Below, piece by piece: positions 8,874-16,871 of a stretch of DNA of 64,000 bases. The position numbers and the translations under genes were made by a program. Position 1 is the first letter of the stretch, and each line of letters opens with the position of its first letter. The stretch is from the NCBI GenBank assembly GCA_027013095.1, contig JALUYI010000054.1:1-64000 (forward strand). The letters are read 5' to 3'. The stretch is from Paracoccaceae bacterium (GTDB lineage Bacteria; Pseudomonadota; Alphaproteobacteria; Rhodobacterales; Rhodobacteraceae). The notes beneath the pieces were generated by a model. The model had not been told where the DNA came from and did not search any database. It saw nothing but the letters and a program-made list of their open reading frames with translations.

Positions 8874-9722
8874 TCAACCCGCCCTCCGGTTTGCCGCCCG
8901 AAACCCGCGCGGAGATTGCCCGCAAACGCTTTGAAACACGCGGCTGAAATAGGCCGGCGTGGCAAATCCCAGCAGGTCTGCAATCTCGTTGATTCGAAGT
9001 TTGCTGTCCGCAAGCGCCAGCATCGCCGCAAATATCAGACGTCTGCGGATGATCTGTGCCGCGGGCATGCCCACGCGTGCCTGACAGACCCGCGACAGGT
9101 GCGTTGGCGTGACCGACAGGGCCGCAGCCGCCTTTGAGACCGTTGGTTTTGCCAGCAGATGCCCCTCGATCCAGCGCAAATACTGCCGCAGAAGCCGTTC
9201 GGCTGCGCCGGGGCGCGACGCGTGGGGAAACCAGTCGTTCCGTTCTTGGCGTCGCGCGATCCAGACGCTGAGAAGCGCCAGATAGCTCTCCATTGCGATC
9301 TGCGCTCCGGGGCCGGTTTGTTGTTGTTCGGACATGATTTTTTCCAACTGGCCTGAGATTTCCCCCTGCTCGAAAACGCTGGTCGAGCGCAGGATCAGCG
9401 GCCCGTCGGGGGCGATCACGGGGGACGTGGCCGTCACGCTCAGGCGATACCCCTGCACGAGGGCTCCGGGCAGAAAGGCGTGAACACTGCCCGCCGGAAC
9501 AAACAGCAGCGAATGAGGTGAAAACCCACGTGTGATCCCGTCGCAGGACATTCGCCCCTGTCCCCGGGTGATCCAGTAAATGCAATGGTTCGGCCGCGCG
9601 TGAGGCCTGTCCAGACGCCAGAGTCCGCGGCCAATCAGGGCCGGAATGGATAAAATTTCTACTTTTTCGGCGGAATTCGGCATGATGTTGAAATCATATA
9701 CTGTTTCGGTCAGGTTGTGCAT
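8874..9722 (-). CDS. AraC-family transcriptional regulator
   Basis: The 282-residue protein has an N-terminal cupin-like sensing domain (roughly residues 25-110, with the PNHCIYWITRG strand) and a C-terminal double helix-turn-helix (about 175-275) with SKAAAALSVTPTHLSRVCQ and the family-typical INEIADLLGFATPAYFSRVF. The inducer is unknown; the genes directly downstream (methyltransferase and ABM-like protein) are its likely targets. Start choice is uncertain: no Shine-Dalgarno is visible before the ATG at 9722, a perfect TATAAT on this strand sits only 3 bases upstream at 9725-9730, and an in-frame ATG at 9683 would fit that promoter better. Confidence 0.85.
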   Translation of the reverse strand: MHNLTETVYDFNIMPNSAEKVEILSIPALIGRGLWRLDRPHARPNHCIYWITRGQGRMSCDGITRGFSPHSLLFVPAGSVHAFLPGALVQGYRLSVTATSPVIAPDGPLILRSTSVFEQGEISGQLEKIMSEQQQTGPGAQIAMESYLALLSVWIARRQERNDWFPHASRPGAAERLLRQYLRWIEGHLLAKPTVSKAAAALSVTPTHLSRVCQARVGMPAAQIIRRRLIFAAMLALADSKLRINEIADLLGFATPAYFSRVFQSVCGQSPRGFRAANRRAG

Positions 9723-9853
9723 AAATTATAGGTAATAATGTCGAAAAAGGATATTAAAAATATCTAATAGACTGCCCTATTCAAGGTGTTTTCCCAACGA
9801 ATATGGGGGATCCGGGCATTATCAACAGCTTATTCACAGGGCTTTGTGGACAA
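9716..9853. other. Cluster of DnaA-box-like 9-mers beside an AT-rich patch
   Basis: Two matches to the DnaA box TTATNCACA (9716-9724, minus strand, TTATGCACA; 9830-9838, plus, TTATTCACA) and two one-mismatch versions (9819-9827, TTATCAACA; 9845-9853, minus, TTGTCCACA) lie within 138 bp. Between them, roughly 9721-9780 is strongly AT-rich in otherwise GC-rich DNA and contains the inverted repeat GATATT-AAA-AATATC (9750-9764). Two of the boxes lie over the 3' end of miaA and one over the araC start, so coding constraint may explain part of it. No dnaA, parAB or gid genes are nearby. Origin or DnaA-regulated function is inference. Confidence 0.35.
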
Positions 9854-10738
9854 ATCGATATGGGTCCAATCACCCATGCGAGAGCGAAACCAGCTGCGTT
9901 GGCGCTTTGCATATTGGCGGGTGGCAATGACCGCGCGTTCGATGGCGGTGGCAAGGGGCAACTCGCCCCTGAGATGGGACATCAACTCGGCGGCTCCGAT
10001 GGCCCGCGACGAGGGCAGCGATGGGTTCCAATCGGGTAACGCGGCGCGCACTTCGTCAAGCGCGCCGTTTTCCACCATCGCCTGAAACCTCCGCTTGATC
10101 CGGGGGGTCAGCCAGTCTTTTGGCGCGTCCAGACAGATCGCGTTGACCGAGCCGCGCGGCAACAGCGCCAGGGTGGGGTCCTCCTGCCAATCGCTTAAGC
10201 TGCGCCCGGTGGCGCGCAGCACCTCCCAGGCACGTTGCACCCGCGCGGGGTTGTTTTGATCAATTTTCCCCCATGTTTTCAGATCGTTATCATGCAATTC
10301 GGCCAGCATCCGCGCGCGCCCCTCAGCGGTGCTTAACAACAGTTCCGACTGCCTGCGGACATCGACGGGAATGGCGGGAATTTCGGCCAGACCGTGGAGA
10401 AGAGCGCTCAGATACAGCCCGGTTCCTCCGACGATGATCGGCATGCGCCCCTTTACCTGCGATAGGATTTCAGCGACCTCGCGCAGCCATTGGCCCACGG
10501 AATAGGCCGTTCGGCGGTTCACATGACCATAAAGGAAGTGCGGAATTTCACGTGTCTCCTCAGGTCCGGGACGGGCGGTCAGGACGCGCCAGCAGTCGTA
10601 AACCTGCAGCGCATCAGCGTTGATGATGACGCCATCATGGGCGCGTGCCAGCGCGATTGCCAACGCCGACTTTCCCGAGGCCGTCGGCCCGGCAATGACA
10701 ACCGGCTTTTCATAATCAATGTTATGCAATATAAACAA
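9830..10738 (-). CDS. miaA: tRNA dimethylallyltransferase MiaA
   Basis: MiaA adds a dimethylallyl group from DMAPP to N6 of adenosine 37 in tRNAs that read UNN codons. The 302-residue product shows the P-loop GPTASGKS (residues 17-24), the INADALQVY segment, the IIVGGTGLYLSALLHG motif and the C-terminal RQYAKRQRSWFR motif. Length is normal. It is divergent from pyrH. The upstream AT-rich stretch after 10738 has no clear Shine-Dalgarno before the ATG. Confidence 0.93.
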   Translation of the reverse strand: MFILHNIDYEKPVVIAGPTASGKSALAIALARAHDGVIINADALQVYDCWRVLTARPGPEETREIPHFLYGHVNRRTAYSVGQWLREVAEILSQVKGRMPIIVGGTGLYLSALLHGLAEIPAIPVDVRRQSELLLSTAEGRARMLAELHDNDLKTWGKIDQNNPARVQRAWEVLRATGRSLSDWQEDPTLALLPRGSVNAICLDAPKDWLTPRIKRRFQAMVENGALDEVRAALPDWNPSLPSSRAIGAAELMSHLRGELPLATAIERAVIATRQYAKRQRSWFRSRMGDWTHIDLSTKPCE

Positions 10739-10910
10739 TTAATTATAACCCGAAGATAAGGTAAAGCATTAAGTTCGTCCTGACCCTTTTTGCGACGCTA
10801 AGGACGCCCGTATGTTTCTGCGCCCAGGCGGACCTTTGACATTGAAACCGACGCGGATTTGCGACATTTTGCAACGCGAGCATCAAAGCACCCCTGCAGG
10901 AGAGTCGTCA

Positions 10911-11654
10911 ATGTCCCAAGCCACCCCAGCCGTCGCGCCTGCGCTATATAAACGGGTGATGCTGAAGATTTCCGGCGAGGCGTTGATGGGCGATCAGGGT
11001 TTTGGCCTGAACCCCCCGACGGTGGAACGAATCGCCGCTGAGATCAAGGCGGTTCACGACATGGGCGTCGAGATCTGCATGGTGATCGGGGGCGGCAATA
11101 TCTTTCGCGGTTTGCAGGGCAGTGCGCAGGGGATGGAGCGGACGACCGCCGATTATATGGGCATGCTGGCCACCGTGATGAACGCGCTGGCCATGCAGGG
11201 CGCATTGGAGAGCTTGGGGATTTTCACCCGCGTCATCAGCGCCATTCCCATGGATCAGGTCTGTGAACCCTATATCCGCCGACGCGCCGTGCGCCATCTG
11301 GAAAAGGGTCGTGTCTGCGTCTTTGCCGCGGGCACCGGAAACCCCTATTTCACCACCGACACCGCAGCGACCCTGCGCGCCAACGAGATGAGCTGCGAAG
11401 CGATCTTCAAGGGAACGCAGGTTGACGGGATCTACGACAAGGACCCAAAGACCAACCGGGATGCGGTGCGTTACGATACGGTCAGCTATGATGAGGTGCT
11501 GCAAAAAAACCTGAAGGTAATGGACGCCAGCGCCATCGCATTGGCGCGCGACAACAACCTGCCGATTGTTGTGTTCTCGCTGGATGAGCCCGGAGGATTT
11601 GCCGGAATCCTGCGCGGGGAAGGCACCTATACAAAAGTCGGCGGATCGGGTTAA
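10911..11654 (+). CDS. pyrH: Uridylate kinase PyrH
   Basis: PyrH phosphorylates UMP to UDP, the step feeding all pyrimidine nucleotides. The amino-acid-kinase fold is clear in 247 residues: [12 protein letters not shown], the [10 protein letters not shown] glycine loop, [16 protein letters not shown], and the [14 protein letters not shown] segment. I chose the ATG at 10911 with a CAGGAG ribosome-binding site just upstream; an in-frame ATG at 10812 lies in the leader, which also contains a TTGACA -35-like hexamer at 10836-10841. It heads the cluster that continues with frr. Confidence 0.93.
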   Translation: MSQATPAVAPALYKRVMLKISGEALMGDQGFGLNPPTVERIAAEIKAVHDMGVEICMVIGGGNIFRGLQGSAQGMERTTADYMGMLATVMNALAMQGALESLGIFTRVISAIPMDQVCEPYIRRRAVRHLEKGRVCVFAAGTGNPYFTTDTAATLRANEMSCEAIFKGTQVDGIYDKDPKTNRDAVRYDTVSYDEVLQKNLKVMDASAIALARDNNLPIVVFSLDEPGGFAGILRGEGTYTKVGGSG

Positions 11655-11683
11655 AAGAATGCAAATGAAAGAGGCTCGTGACG

Positions 11684-12250
11684 ATGTCTGATGACGAAAT
11701 CGAAATTGATATTGATGGTCTTGAGCGGCGCATGGATGGGGCGCTGCACGCGCTGAAGGGTGAGTTCGCGACATTGCGCACGGGTCGCGCCTCGGCCAGC
11801 ATGCTTGAGCCGGTGACGATTGACGCCTATGGCGCGGTGATGCCGCTCAATCAATGCGCAACCGTGAATGTGCCCGAACCCCGGATGATCACGGTCAATG
11901 TCTGGGACAAGGGGCTGGTCGGGGTTGTGGACAAGGCGATTCGGAACTCGGGACTGGGTCTCAACCCGGTGGTCGAGGGCACGGTCCTGCGCCTGCCGAT
12001 CCCGGAATTGAACGAGGAACGCCGGCGTGAGTTAACGCGCGTCGCCGCCCAGTATGCTGAAAGTGCCCGGGTCGCCATCCGCAACGTCCGCCGCGACGGG
12101 ATGGACCAGATCAAAAAGGCCAAGGGTGCGGGCATGAGCGAGGACGACCAGAAAATCTGGCACGAGGAAATCCAGAGCCTGACCGACAAGGCCGTGGCCG
12201 AGGTTGACCGTGTGCTGGAGGCAAAACAGGAAGAAATCATGCAGGTTTAG
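11684..12250 (+). CDS. frr: Ribosome recycling factor Frr
   Basis: Frr splits post-termination ribosomes together with EF-G. The 188-residue product has [14 protein letters not shown] near the N-terminus, the VNVWDKGLV strand, and the long C-terminal helix with [13 protein letters not shown] and [16 protein letters not shown], all family hallmarks. The ATG at 11684 has GAGG about 9 bases upstream; a GTG two codons earlier is possible. It lies 29 bp behind pyrH and is followed closely by uppS. Confidence 0.94.
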   Translation: MSDDEIEIDIDGLERRMDGALHALKGEFATLRTGRASASMLEPVTIDAYGAVMPLNQCATVNVPEPRMITVNVWDKGLVGVVDKAIRNSGLGLNPVVEGTVLRLPIPELNEERRRELTRVAAQYAESARVAIRNVRRDGMDQIKKAKGAGMSEDDQKIWHEEIQSLTDKAVAEVDRVLEAKQEEIMQV

Positions 12251-12278
12251 GCCACGGCGTGGACCAGAAAGAAAATTT

Positions 12279-13004
12279 GTGACAGATGAAATTATCCCCC
12301 CCCGCAATGTCCGCCACGTGGCCATCATCATGGATGGCAACGGCCGCTGGGCGACCCGCCGCGGGCTGCCCCGGCTCGTCGGGCACCGCAAAGGTGCCGA
12401 ACGGGTTCGCGAGATCGTCGATATTTGCCCGGACATAGGCGTCAAGTATTTGACATTATACGCTTTTTCGACTGAAAACTGGAAGCGTGCCGAGGCCGAG
12501 GTGGCGGGGCTGATGTCGCTGTTTCGTCGTTATATCCTGCGCGAGGCAAAGCGATTGCATGAAAACCGCGTGCGCGTTCGGTTCATCGGGGATCGTGCGC
12601 GGCTGGATCAAAAACTGATTGCGCTGATGGCGCAGCTTGAGGAAAAAACCGCCAAAAACGAGCATCTGAACCTGACCATTGCGCTGAATTACGGCGGCCG
12701 GGATGAGTTGACCCGGGCGGTCCGGGTTCTAGCCGAGGACACCGCTAGCGGACGGGTTGCTCCCGAGGACATCACCGAAGAGAGCCTCGGGTTTTACCTT
12801 GACACCCGCTATCTTCCCGACCCGGATTTGATCATCCGCACCTCTGGCGAGCAGCGGGTCTCGAATTTCCTGCTCTGGCAATCGGCCTATGCGGAATATG
12901 AATTCACCCCGACTCTCTGGCCCGATTTCACCGCCCGGGCGTTTGCCGATGTGGTTCTTGGGGCCAGCACGCGAGAGCGTCGGTTCGGGTCTGCCGCGGG
13001 ATGA
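12279..13004 (+). CDS. uppS: Undecaprenyl diphosphate synthase UppS
   Basis: This cis-prenyltransferase builds the C55 lipid carrier for peptidoglycan and LPS from farnesyl diphosphate. The motif AIIMDGNGRWA (catalytic Asp19), YAFSTENWKR, the IALNYGGRDEL segment and the C-terminal PDLIIRTSGEQR and NFLLWQSAYAE motifs are all present. I chose a GTG start at 12279 (241 residues); the frame is open farther up but has no other good start and no family likeness there. The 3' end overlaps cdsA by 4 bp. Confidence 0.92.
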   Translation: MTDEIIPPRNVRHVAIIMDGNGRWATRRGLPRLVGHRKGAERVREIVDICPDIGVKYLTLYAFSTENWKRAEAEVAGLMSLFRRYILREAKRLHENRVRVRFIGDRARLDQKLIALMAQLEEKTAKNEHLNLTIALNYGGRDELTRAVRVLAEDTASGRVAPEDITEESLGFYLDTRYLPDPDLIIRTSGEQRVSNFLLWQSAYAEYEFTPTLWPDFTARAFADVVLGASTRERRFGSAAG

Positions 13005-13801
13005 GCGCGTCGGGTGCGCATTTTGCCGATCTGCGCCTGCGTCTGATCTCGGCCGTCATCATGGCGGTGCTGGGCCTTGGGGCGCTCTGGCTGGGCGGGG
13101 CGGTGTTTCTGGCTCTGCTGTCGGTGGTCGCGGCGGTCATGCTGTGGGAACTGGCGCGGATGCTGCAGCCCGACCTGCCGCAGTCCAAAGCGGTGCTGAT
13201 GGCGCTTGTTGGCGGCGCGGCGGTGCTGAGGGTCGGCTATGATTCCCATGTGCTGTCGTTGAGCGCGCTGTTTCTGGCGCCGGTGATCGGTCTGGTGGCC
13301 CTCAGCGCCAACCGGGCGTTGTTCGCGGTTTTCGGCTTTGCCGTGCTCTTTGCGGTGGCCGGGCTGTTCTGGATTCGCACCGGCGCGGGGCGCGAGTGGA
13401 CGCTGTGGCTGGTGGCGGTCGTCATCGCCGCGGATATCGGCGGCTACCTGTTCGGGCGCTGGATCGGCGGCGCACGCATCCTGCCCCGCATCAGCCCGAA
13501 AAAGACTTGGTCGGGGACTCTGGGCGGCTGGTTTCTGGCGGCTCTGGTCGGGGTCGGGTTCGGCTATTATTCAGGGCTTGGCGCGGGGATTGTGCTGCTC
13601 AGCGTGGTGACGGCAATGGCCTCGCAATGCGGAGACGTGGCCGAAAGCGCGATCAAGCGGCACAGCGGAGTCAAGGACAGCTCGACCCTCATTCCCGGGC
13701 ACGGCGGCTTTCTGGATCGCTTTGACGCGCTGATCGGGGCGGCCCTGTTTGCCATGCTTTACGCGCTGTTTTTCGGCTTTCCCTTTATCGAGGTGATCTG
13801 A
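13001..13801 (+). CDS. cdsA: Phosphatidate cytidylyltransferase CdsA
   Basis: CdsA makes CDP-diacylglycerol from phosphatidate and CTP in the inner membrane, the branch point for all phospholipids. The 266-residue protein is highly hydrophobic with several membrane helices and carries the full family signature near the C-terminus (SAIKRHSGVKDSS then LIPGHGGFLDRFD). It overlaps uppS (ATGA) and precedes dxr by 1 bp. Confidence 0.93.
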   Translation: MSASGAHFADLRLRLISAVIMAVLGLGALWLGGAVFLALLSVVAAVMLWELARMLQPDLPQSKAVLMALVGGAAVLRVGYDSHVLSLSALFLAPVIGLVALSANRALFAVFGFAVLFAVAGLFWIRTGAGREWTLWLVAVVIAADIGGYLFGRWIGGARILPRISPKKTWSGTLGGWFLAALVGVGFGYYSGLGAGIVLLSVVTAMASQCGDVAESAIKRHSGVKDSSTLIPGHGGFLDRFDALIGAALFAMLYALFFGFPFIEVI

Positions 13802-13802
13802 G

Positions 13803-14987
13803 ATGCGCCGGATCTCGGTTTTTGGGGCCACCGGCTCGATTGGCGTCAATACCGTGGATCTGTTGCGCCGTCAGGGCGGCGCGGAAACCTTTGACGTGGT
13901 GGCGCTGAGCGGTGGGCGCAACATTGCCCTGCTGGCTGAACAGGCGCGCGAATTGCGGGCCGACATTGCGGTAACCGCCTTTCCCGAGCTGTTGGCGGAG
14001 CTGCGCGCGGCTCTTGCGGGCAGCGATACGCTGGCGGCCGCCGGTCCGGCTGCGATTGCCGAGGCGGCGGCGCGCCCGAGCGACTGGACGATGTCCGCCA
14101 TTGTCGGTGCGGCCGGTCTTGCCCCGGGTCTGGCGGCCCTGGGTCGCGGCGGAACGCTGGCACTGGCCAACAAGGAAAGCATGGTCGCGGCCGGCCCGTT
14201 GATGCTGACCGAGGCGGCGCGCAACAAGGCCCGGATCCTGCCTGTGGACAGCGAACATTCGGCCATTTTTCAGGCCATGAACGGTGAAGAGAAACGCGTG
14301 GTCGAGCGCATCATTCTGACCGCTTCGGGCGGGCCATTCCGGGACTGGCCGCTGGAAAAACTGCGTGACGCAACACCGGCCGAGGCGGTGCGCCACCCCA
14401 ACTGGAACATGGGCGCGCGGATCAGCGTCGATAGCGCAAGTATGTTTAATAAAGCCATGGAACTCATTGAGACAAAAGAGTTCTTTGGTGTGCCGCCCGA
14501 GCAGATCGAGGTCCTTGTCCACCCGCAATCTATCGTCCATTCGCTGGTCGGCTTTGTTGACGGGGCGTTGCTTGCGCATCTTGGCCCGCCGGACATGCGC
14601 GGTGCCATCGGCTATGCGTTGAACTGGCCCCGGCGCTCGCCCGGCCCGCTGGAGCGTCTGGATCTGGGAGCGGTGGGGCGGCTGGATTTTTCGCCCCCCG
14701 ACGAGAGGCGTTTCCCGGCGCTGGCACTGGCGCGGGCGGTGATGCGCGCGGGAGGTCTAAACGGAGCGGCCTTTAACGCCGCTAAAGAGGTCGCGCTGGA
14801 TGGGTTTCTGGCCGGGAAGATCGGATTTCTGGACATGGCGGGAATTGTCGAGACCGTCCTTGAAAAAATGAATTCGGGTGACGACCTTAAAATCACCACA
14901 TTTGACCTTGATAGGGTTCTTGAGGTTGACAGGTTGGCCCGGCAGGCGGGCAAAGACGCCATGGCGCGTGTCAAAAACAGGTTTTGA
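13803..14987 (+). CDS. dxr: 1-deoxy-D-xylulose 5-phosphate reductoisomerase Dxr
   Basis: Dxr is the NADPH-dependent enzyme that commits DXP to the MEP isoprenoid pathway. The 394-residue product shows the NADPH motif VFGATGSIGVNT, the ANKESMVAAG loop, the metal/substrate motif LPVDSEHSAIFQ, the SGGPFRDW flexible loop and NWNMGARISVDSASMFNK. Its position between cdsA and rseP is conserved in many proteobacteria; it supplies precursors used by UppS two genes upstream. Confidence 0.94.
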   Translation: MRRISVFGATGSIGVNTVDLLRRQGGAETFDVVALSGGRNIALLAEQARELRADIAVTAFPELLAELRAALAGSDTLAAAGPAAIAEAAARPSDWTMSAIVGAAGLAPGLAALGRGGTLALANKESMVAAGPLMLTEAARNKARILPVDSEHSAIFQAMNGEEKRVVERIILTASGGPFRDWPLEKLRDATPAEAVRHPNWNMGARISVDSASMFNKAMELIETKEFFGVPPEQIEVLVHPQSIVHSLVGFVDGALLAHLGPPDMRGAIGYALNWPRRSPGPLERLDLGAVGRLDFSPPDERRFPALALARAVMRAGGLNGAAFNAAKEVALDGFLAGKIGFLDMAGIVETVLEKMNSGDDLKITTFDLDRVLEVDRLARQAGKDAMARVKNRF

Positions 14988-14994
14988 GGGTAAC

Positions 14995-16332
14995 GTGGAA
15001 CTGATCAGTTCGATCCCGCTTTTCGGCGGCTTTTTGTGGACCTTATTGTCCTTTGTGGTGGTGCTGAGCGTCATCGTCTTCATTCACGAGTTCGGCCATT
15101 ATATCGTCGGGCGCTGGTGCGGGATTCACGCCGAGGTGTTCTCGCTGGGGTTTGGGCCAAAGGTCACCTCATGGCACGACAAGCGCGGCACCCGCTGGCA
15201 GCTATCCGCCTTTCCCTTTGGTGGCTATGTCAAGTTTCTGGGCGATGCCGACGCCTCTAGCCGGACCGATCAGGCGGCGCTGGAGAAGATGGACGAGGCC
15301 ACGCGGGCGCGCTCGTTCCACGGCGCGCGTCTTTACAAGAAGGCGCTAACCGTCGCCGCTGGCCCGGTTGCCAATTTTATCCTGTCGATTGCCATTTTTT
15401 CCGGCCTGGTGATGGTCTCGGGTCTGGCCACGGACGCCCCCATCGTCGGTCAGCTAAAGCCCCTGCCAGCCGCGGGTTATACGCTAAAGCCGGGGGACCG
15501 GATACTGGCCATCAATGGTGTCAAGACTCCTGATTATCCGGCGCTTTATGCCTATGCCCGCACCAAGGGGCCGCTGACAGCGGTGCAGGATTACACCGTC
15601 CGGCGCGCCGGTCAGGAGCTGACGGCCAAGGGGCCGTTTCCATTGCTGCCGCTTGTTGACACGGTGCAGCCCCAGTCGGCGGCCATGGCAGCGGGGCTGA
15701 AGGTCGGTGATCTGATCGAAAGCGTCGATGGCAAGAAAATCATCGCCTTTCGGCAGTTGCAGGCGCTGGTCTCGGCCTCGGCGGGGCGCAAGATGCATCT
15801 GAAGATCTGGCGAGACGGGAACGAGCGTCAGATCACTCTGGCCGCCCGGGTCGTGGACATGCCCGATGCCAGCGGAAAATTCGTGAAACGCACCCTGATC
15901 GGGATCACCGGCGGACTGTTTTTCCGACCGAAAACCGTCACGCCGGGCCCACTGGAGGCGGTTAAGATCGGCGCGCTCCAGACCTACGACATCGTCAGCA
16001 GCTCGCTTGGGGGGCTGGTGCAGATGGTTCGCGGCTCGATCAGCGCCTGCAACCTGCAGGGCCCGGTGGGAATTGCCAAGACCTCGGGCGACGCCGCCTC
16101 GCAAGGGGTGTCCAGTTTCGTCTGGTTCATCGCCGTTCTGTCCACCGCGATCGGGCTGCTCAACCTGTTCCCGATTCCGGTCCTCGATGGCGGGCATTTG
16201 GTCTTTTTCGGATATGAGGCCATTGCCGGCAAACCACCCAGTGATCGGGTCCTGCAAGTCCTGATGTCGGGCGGGCTGTTCCTGATCATTGCGCTGATGG
16301 TGTTTGCCCTGACCAACGATTTCTTCTGCTGA
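14995..16332 (+). CDS. rseP: Site-2 membrane metalloprotease RseP
   Basis: RseP is an intramembrane zinc protease that completes cleavage of the anti-sigma factor in the envelope stress response. In 445 residues I see the catalytic HEFGH in the first membrane helix (31-35), two PDZ domains in the middle (approximately 120-200 and 205-285) and the C-terminal LFPIPVLDGGHL motif that gives the third zinc ligand. I chose the GTG at 14995, just after dxr, because the in-frame upstream region is dxr coding sequence. Its neighbour bamA makes the stress link plausible. Confidence 0.92.
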   Translation: MELISSIPLFGGFLWTLLSFVVVLSVIVFIHEFGHYIVGRWCGIHAEVFSLGFGPKVTSWHDKRGTRWQLSAFPFGGYVKFLGDADASSRTDQAALEKMDEATRARSFHGARLYKKALTVAAGPVANFILSIAIFSGLVMVSGLATDAPIVGQLKPLPAAGYTLKPGDRILAINGVKTPDYPALYAYARTKGPLTAVQDYTVRRAGQELTAKGPFPLLPLVDTVQPQSAAMAAGLKVGDLIESVDGKKIIAFRQLQALVSASAGRKMHLKIWRDGNERQITLAARVVDMPDASGKFVKRTLIGITGGLFFRPKTVTPGPLEAVKIGALQTYDIVSSSLGGLVQMVRGSISACNLQGPVGIAKTSGDAASQGVSSFVWFIAVLSTAIGLLNLFPIPVLDGGHLVFFGYEAIAGKPPSDRVLQVLMSGGLFLIIALMVFALTNDFFC

Positions 16333-16437
16333 CCGGCCTTTGGCCATCCTGCGGTCATACTGTCGCCATATTCTCCGTCATACTAAAGCCATGACGAGAG
16401 GCGCAAGGCCCGTTTCGGGGGCAGCAAGGAGCACAAG

Positions 16438-16617
16438 ATGCAAACCGTAGTTGAAGGTACCAAAGGCTTGGGTCTGTTGCTGGACATCAACAGCGATCGG
16501 GTTCTGTCGATCCTGATTATTCTGGCGGCTCTGGCCGCGGTGGGGCTGGTGGGGGTCGAGTATTTCGGCTCATATCTGGTTCAGGACAGCGTGTCCACGA
16601 TGGCCAATATCGGCTGA
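16438..16617 (+). CDS. Small single-span membrane protein between rseP and bamA
   Basis: A 59-codon reading frame starts at an ATG preceded by a strong Shine-Dalgarno (AAGGAG at 16426-16431, 6 bases spacing). The predicted protein begins MQTVVEGTKGLGLLLD, has one hydrophobic helix (SILIILAALAAVGLVGV, about residues 25-41) and a short polar tail. It is short enough to be missed by common length cut-offs. I do not recognise a named family. Its position suggests an envelope-related role or simply a small membrane protein with its own signals; function is unknown. Confidence 0.55.
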   Translation: MQTVVEGTKGLGLLLDINSDRVLSILIILAALAAVGLVGVEYFGSYLVQDSVSTMANIG

Positions 16618-16871
16618 GATCAACCCGGTCCACAGGCCGCGCTTTGTGCCCCCCGCCACCGGTGGCAGGTCTGGTATGGGTGGCTTTGGGGGCGGGGCCG
16701 TTTTCGGGCGCGACATGTTCCCAAAATGTGACCTTTTCGGGCTGCTGTTGAAAAACACGAGCCCATGTGGCGTTGTGATTTTGACATGCCACGGGAATCC
16801 AATTATTCAGGCACAAACGAGTCAGCGCCACAAACGGACGCAGGCCGGTGTCGGGTGGTGGAAATAGGTTG
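16618..16871. other. Intergenic region upstream of bamA
   Basis: No gene is evident. The region holds a perfect 12-bp palindrome GCCACCGGTGGC (16655-16666) with no T-run after it, and the promoter-like hexamers listed separately. Confidence 0.5.
16781..16809 (+). promoter_or_regulatory. Candidate sigma-70-type promoter of bamA
   Basis: A perfect -35 TTGACA (16781-16786) is followed after 17 bp by TATTCA (16804-16809), placing a start site about 55 bases before the bamA ATG. The -10 match is weak, so this is a candidate only. Confidence 0.4.

Noticed and set aside
8710-9585. 291-codon minus-strand frame overlapping araC
   Set aside because: It is a shifted frame over the AraC gene; only the AraC frame shows helix-turn-helix motifs.
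16748-16768. RpoH-like promoter (TTGAA and CCCATGT) before bamA
   Set aside because: The spacing between the two elements is about 9 bases; heat-shock promoters need roughly 13-17.
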